Shown here: positions 6,897-8,061 of the stretch, piece by piece | How the letters are laid out: each line of letters begins with the position of its first letter | How positions within the stretch are numbered: position 1 is the stretch's first letter | Assembly (NCBI GenBank): GCA_027297025.1 | Contig: JAPUIM010000184.1 | Location: forward strand, 1-8,061 | Length of the DNA: 8,061 nucleotides | Direction: 5' to 3' | Source of the DNA: Bacteroidota bacterium | GTDB lineage: Bacteria; Bacteroidota; Bacteroidia; Cytophagales; Cyclobacteriaceae | Made by a program: the position numbers and the translations under genes | Notes under the pieces: model-generated | Seen by the model: the letters and a program-made list of their open reading frames with translations, nothing else | Told to the model about the DNA's origin: nothing | The model's database searches: none

Positions 6897-6958
6897 TTTT
6901 GTTTTGAAACCGTCTGATTTATGAACGGGCAAAACTACAGATTTATTAAGTAAATCGG

Positions 6959-8011
6959 ATGAAAGTTAACCATAAACACTATCGCACCACCTGGATGGAA
7001 GGTTCTACCGTTTGCCTGATTGAACAGAATCAATTGCCCTTTAAATTTGAAGTATTCCAGGCTAAAAGCTACAAAGAGACCTGTCATGCGATTAAAACCA
7101 TGATCGTACGGGGAGCAGGAGCTATCGGGGGAACCGCAGGTTTTGCCATGGCCCAGGCTTTCCTGGAAGCCCCATCTTCTAACGGTGAAGCTTTTCTGCG
7201 ACAGGCTAAAAAAGATATAGAGGCCACCCGTCCTACTGCTCAAAACTTGTTTTATGCTACACAAAGGGTTTTTGAGGCAGGTAAGTCTTCAGAAAATTCA
7301 GTTAAATCTGCTCGGGAAGAAGCCCAAAAGATTGCTGATGAGGATGCAGAAAGTTGTCGACAAATTGGGGAATTCGGAAATGAATTGATCAAAGATGGGG
7401 CAAATGTAGAAACCCATTGTAATGCAGGCTGGTTGGCATTTGTGGATTACGGTTCAGCACTGGCCCCAATTTATGCCGCTAATAATTTAGGCAAAAAGGT
7501 ACTGGTATATGTTGATGAAACCCGACCCCGCAGTCAAGGGGCGCGATTGACTGCCTGGGAATTGCATAATGAAAATGTGCCCCATTATATTCTTCCCGAC
7601 AATGCCGGAGCCCATCTTATGTCTCAAGGCAAGATAGATATGGTGATTGTGGGTTCCGATCGCATTGCCAGTAACGGCGATGTGGCCAATAAGATAGGCA
7701 CCTTGGAGAAGGCCATTGTTGCAAAGGAATATGGGATCCCCTTTTACGTGGCGGCCCCCAGTTCAACCATTGATTTGAATTGTTCTTCTGGCAAAGACAT
7801 TCCCCTTGAAGAAAGAAGCCAGGAAGAAATTTTATACCAAACCGGCCCTAATCAAAAGGGGGAGTTGGAAAAAATTCTAGTGTGTTCCCCCGGCTCGAAA
7901 GCGCTTAACCCTGCCTTTGACGTTACACCCGCCAAGTATGTAACCGCCATTATCACCGAACGAGGAATCGTAAAACCCAATAGTGATTCAATTAAAAATT
8001 TATTCAAGTAG
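6959..8011 (+). CDS. mtnA: S-methyl-5-thioribose-1-phosphate isomerase
   Basis: MtnA converts 5-methylthioribose-1-phosphate to 5-methylthioribulose-1-phosphate in the methionine salvage pathway (cytoplasm). The 350-residue length and order of motifs fit the MtnA/aIF2B-like family. RGAGAIG (51-57) forms the phosphate loop and RPTAQNL (91-97) follows it. HCNAG has the catalytic Cys154, and DETRPRSQGARLTAWEL (186-202) follows. VGSDRIASNGDVANKIGT (231-248) has the catalytic Asp234, followed by PFYVAAPSSTID. Both catalytic residues are present, which separates it from eIF2B regulatory subunits. The usual RGAPAIG is RGAGAIG here, and GADRI is GSDRI. Ribose-1,5-bisphosphate isomerase is a sister activity but is less likely given the MtnA-like N-terminus (MKVNHKHYRTTW). 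An in-frame stop at 6947 supports the start at 6959; there is no good Shine-Dalgarno. No other salvage gene lies in the window. Confidence 0.92.
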   Translation: MKVNHKHYRTTWMEGSTVCLIEQNQLPFKFEVFQAKSYKETCHAIKTMIVRGAGAIGGTAGFAMAQAFLEAPSSNGEAFLRQAKKDIEATRPTAQNLFYATQRVFEAGKSSENSVKSAREEAQKIADEDAESCRQIGEFGNELIKDGANVETHCNAGWLAFVDYGSALAPIYAANNLGKKVLVYVDETRPRSQGARLTAWELHNENVPHYILPDNAGAHLMSQGKIDMVIVGSDRIASNGDVANKIGTLEKAIVAKEYGIPFYVAAPSSTIDLNCSSGKDIPLEERSQEEILYQTGPNQKGELEKILVCSPGSKALNPAFDVTPAKYVTAIITERGIVKPNSDSIKNLFK

Positions 8012-8038
8012 ATTTAATATTCTGATTATTAGACTATT

Positions 8039-8061
8039 ATGTTAGAATTATTAGATCAATG
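8039..8061 (+). CDS. Possible start of a downstream gene (3' partial)
   Basis: An ATG 27 bp after the mtnA stop codon begins a frame (MLELLDQ) that stays open to the window edge. Only seven codons are visible. The upstream context is AT-rich without a Shine-Dalgarno, as for the other genes here. It could be the next gene on the same transcript as mtnA, or a chance ATG. Confidence 0.25.

Noticed and set aside
8025..8055. Direct repeat ATTATTAGA (8025-8033 and 8047-8055), 22 bp apart, as an operator
   Set aside because: The region is very AT-rich and the second copy lies in the possible next coding region; two copies of a low-complexity 9-mer are not convincing.

Overview
The window reads as ordinary Gram-negative chromosomal DNA of moderate GC, tightly packed, with seven complete or near-complete genes and no intergenic gap longer than about 95 bp. 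The lipid A-core genes (Kdo transferase, GT9 heptosyltransferase) require an outer membrane with LPS. Four features point to the Fibrobacterota-Chlorobiota-Bacteroidota (FCB) side of the tree: Bacteroidota-like variants of the WaaA motifs, almost no Shine-Dalgarno sequences, a possible TAnnTTTG-type promoter, and a class III adenylyl cyclase with an unusual C-terminus. The exact phylum cannot be fixed from sequence alone; Bacteroidota, Balneolota and Neomarinimicrobiota-like lineages are all possible. I see no RNA genes, insertion sequences, CRISPR arrays, attachment sites or signs of recent transfer.

Layout, left to right. (1) 2-1126 (+) is the C-terminal part of a class III nucleotide cyclase fused to a multi-pass membrane domain; its N-terminus lies outside the window. 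(2) 1153-1967 (-) is a two-gene overlapping unit: a TIGR00725/LOG-like Rossmann protein followed by a small lipoprotein. (3) 2039-3655 (+) is a large GT22-like (Alg9/PIG-B type) membrane glycosyltransferase, possibly translated from a leaderless mRNA. (4) 3665-6863 (-) is a three-gene operon: GT9 heptosyltransferase, waaA (Kdo transferase), then a radical SAM/SPASM protein that overlaps the end of waaA. (5) 6959-8011 (+) is mtnA, methylthioribose-1-phosphate isomerase, divergent from the LPS operon. (6) 8039-8061 may be the first codons of another gene.

How the genes fit together: the heptosyltransferase and WaaA act in sequence-related steps of LPS inner-core assembly. The GT22-like enzyme, convergent with that operon, could use a polyprenyl-linked sugar to build or decorate a surface glycan, but its acceptor is unknown. 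The radical SAM/SPASM protein is the least explained member. Its coupling to waaA suggests an envelope-related modification, but nothing in the sequence names its substrate. The cyclase-membrane fusion, the LOG-like protein plus lipoprotein, and mtnA appear to be independent neighbours.

I do not see a clearly new defence or mobile system. The items most worth a second look are the cyclase-membrane fusion and the radical SAM gene embedded in the Kdo/heptose operon.
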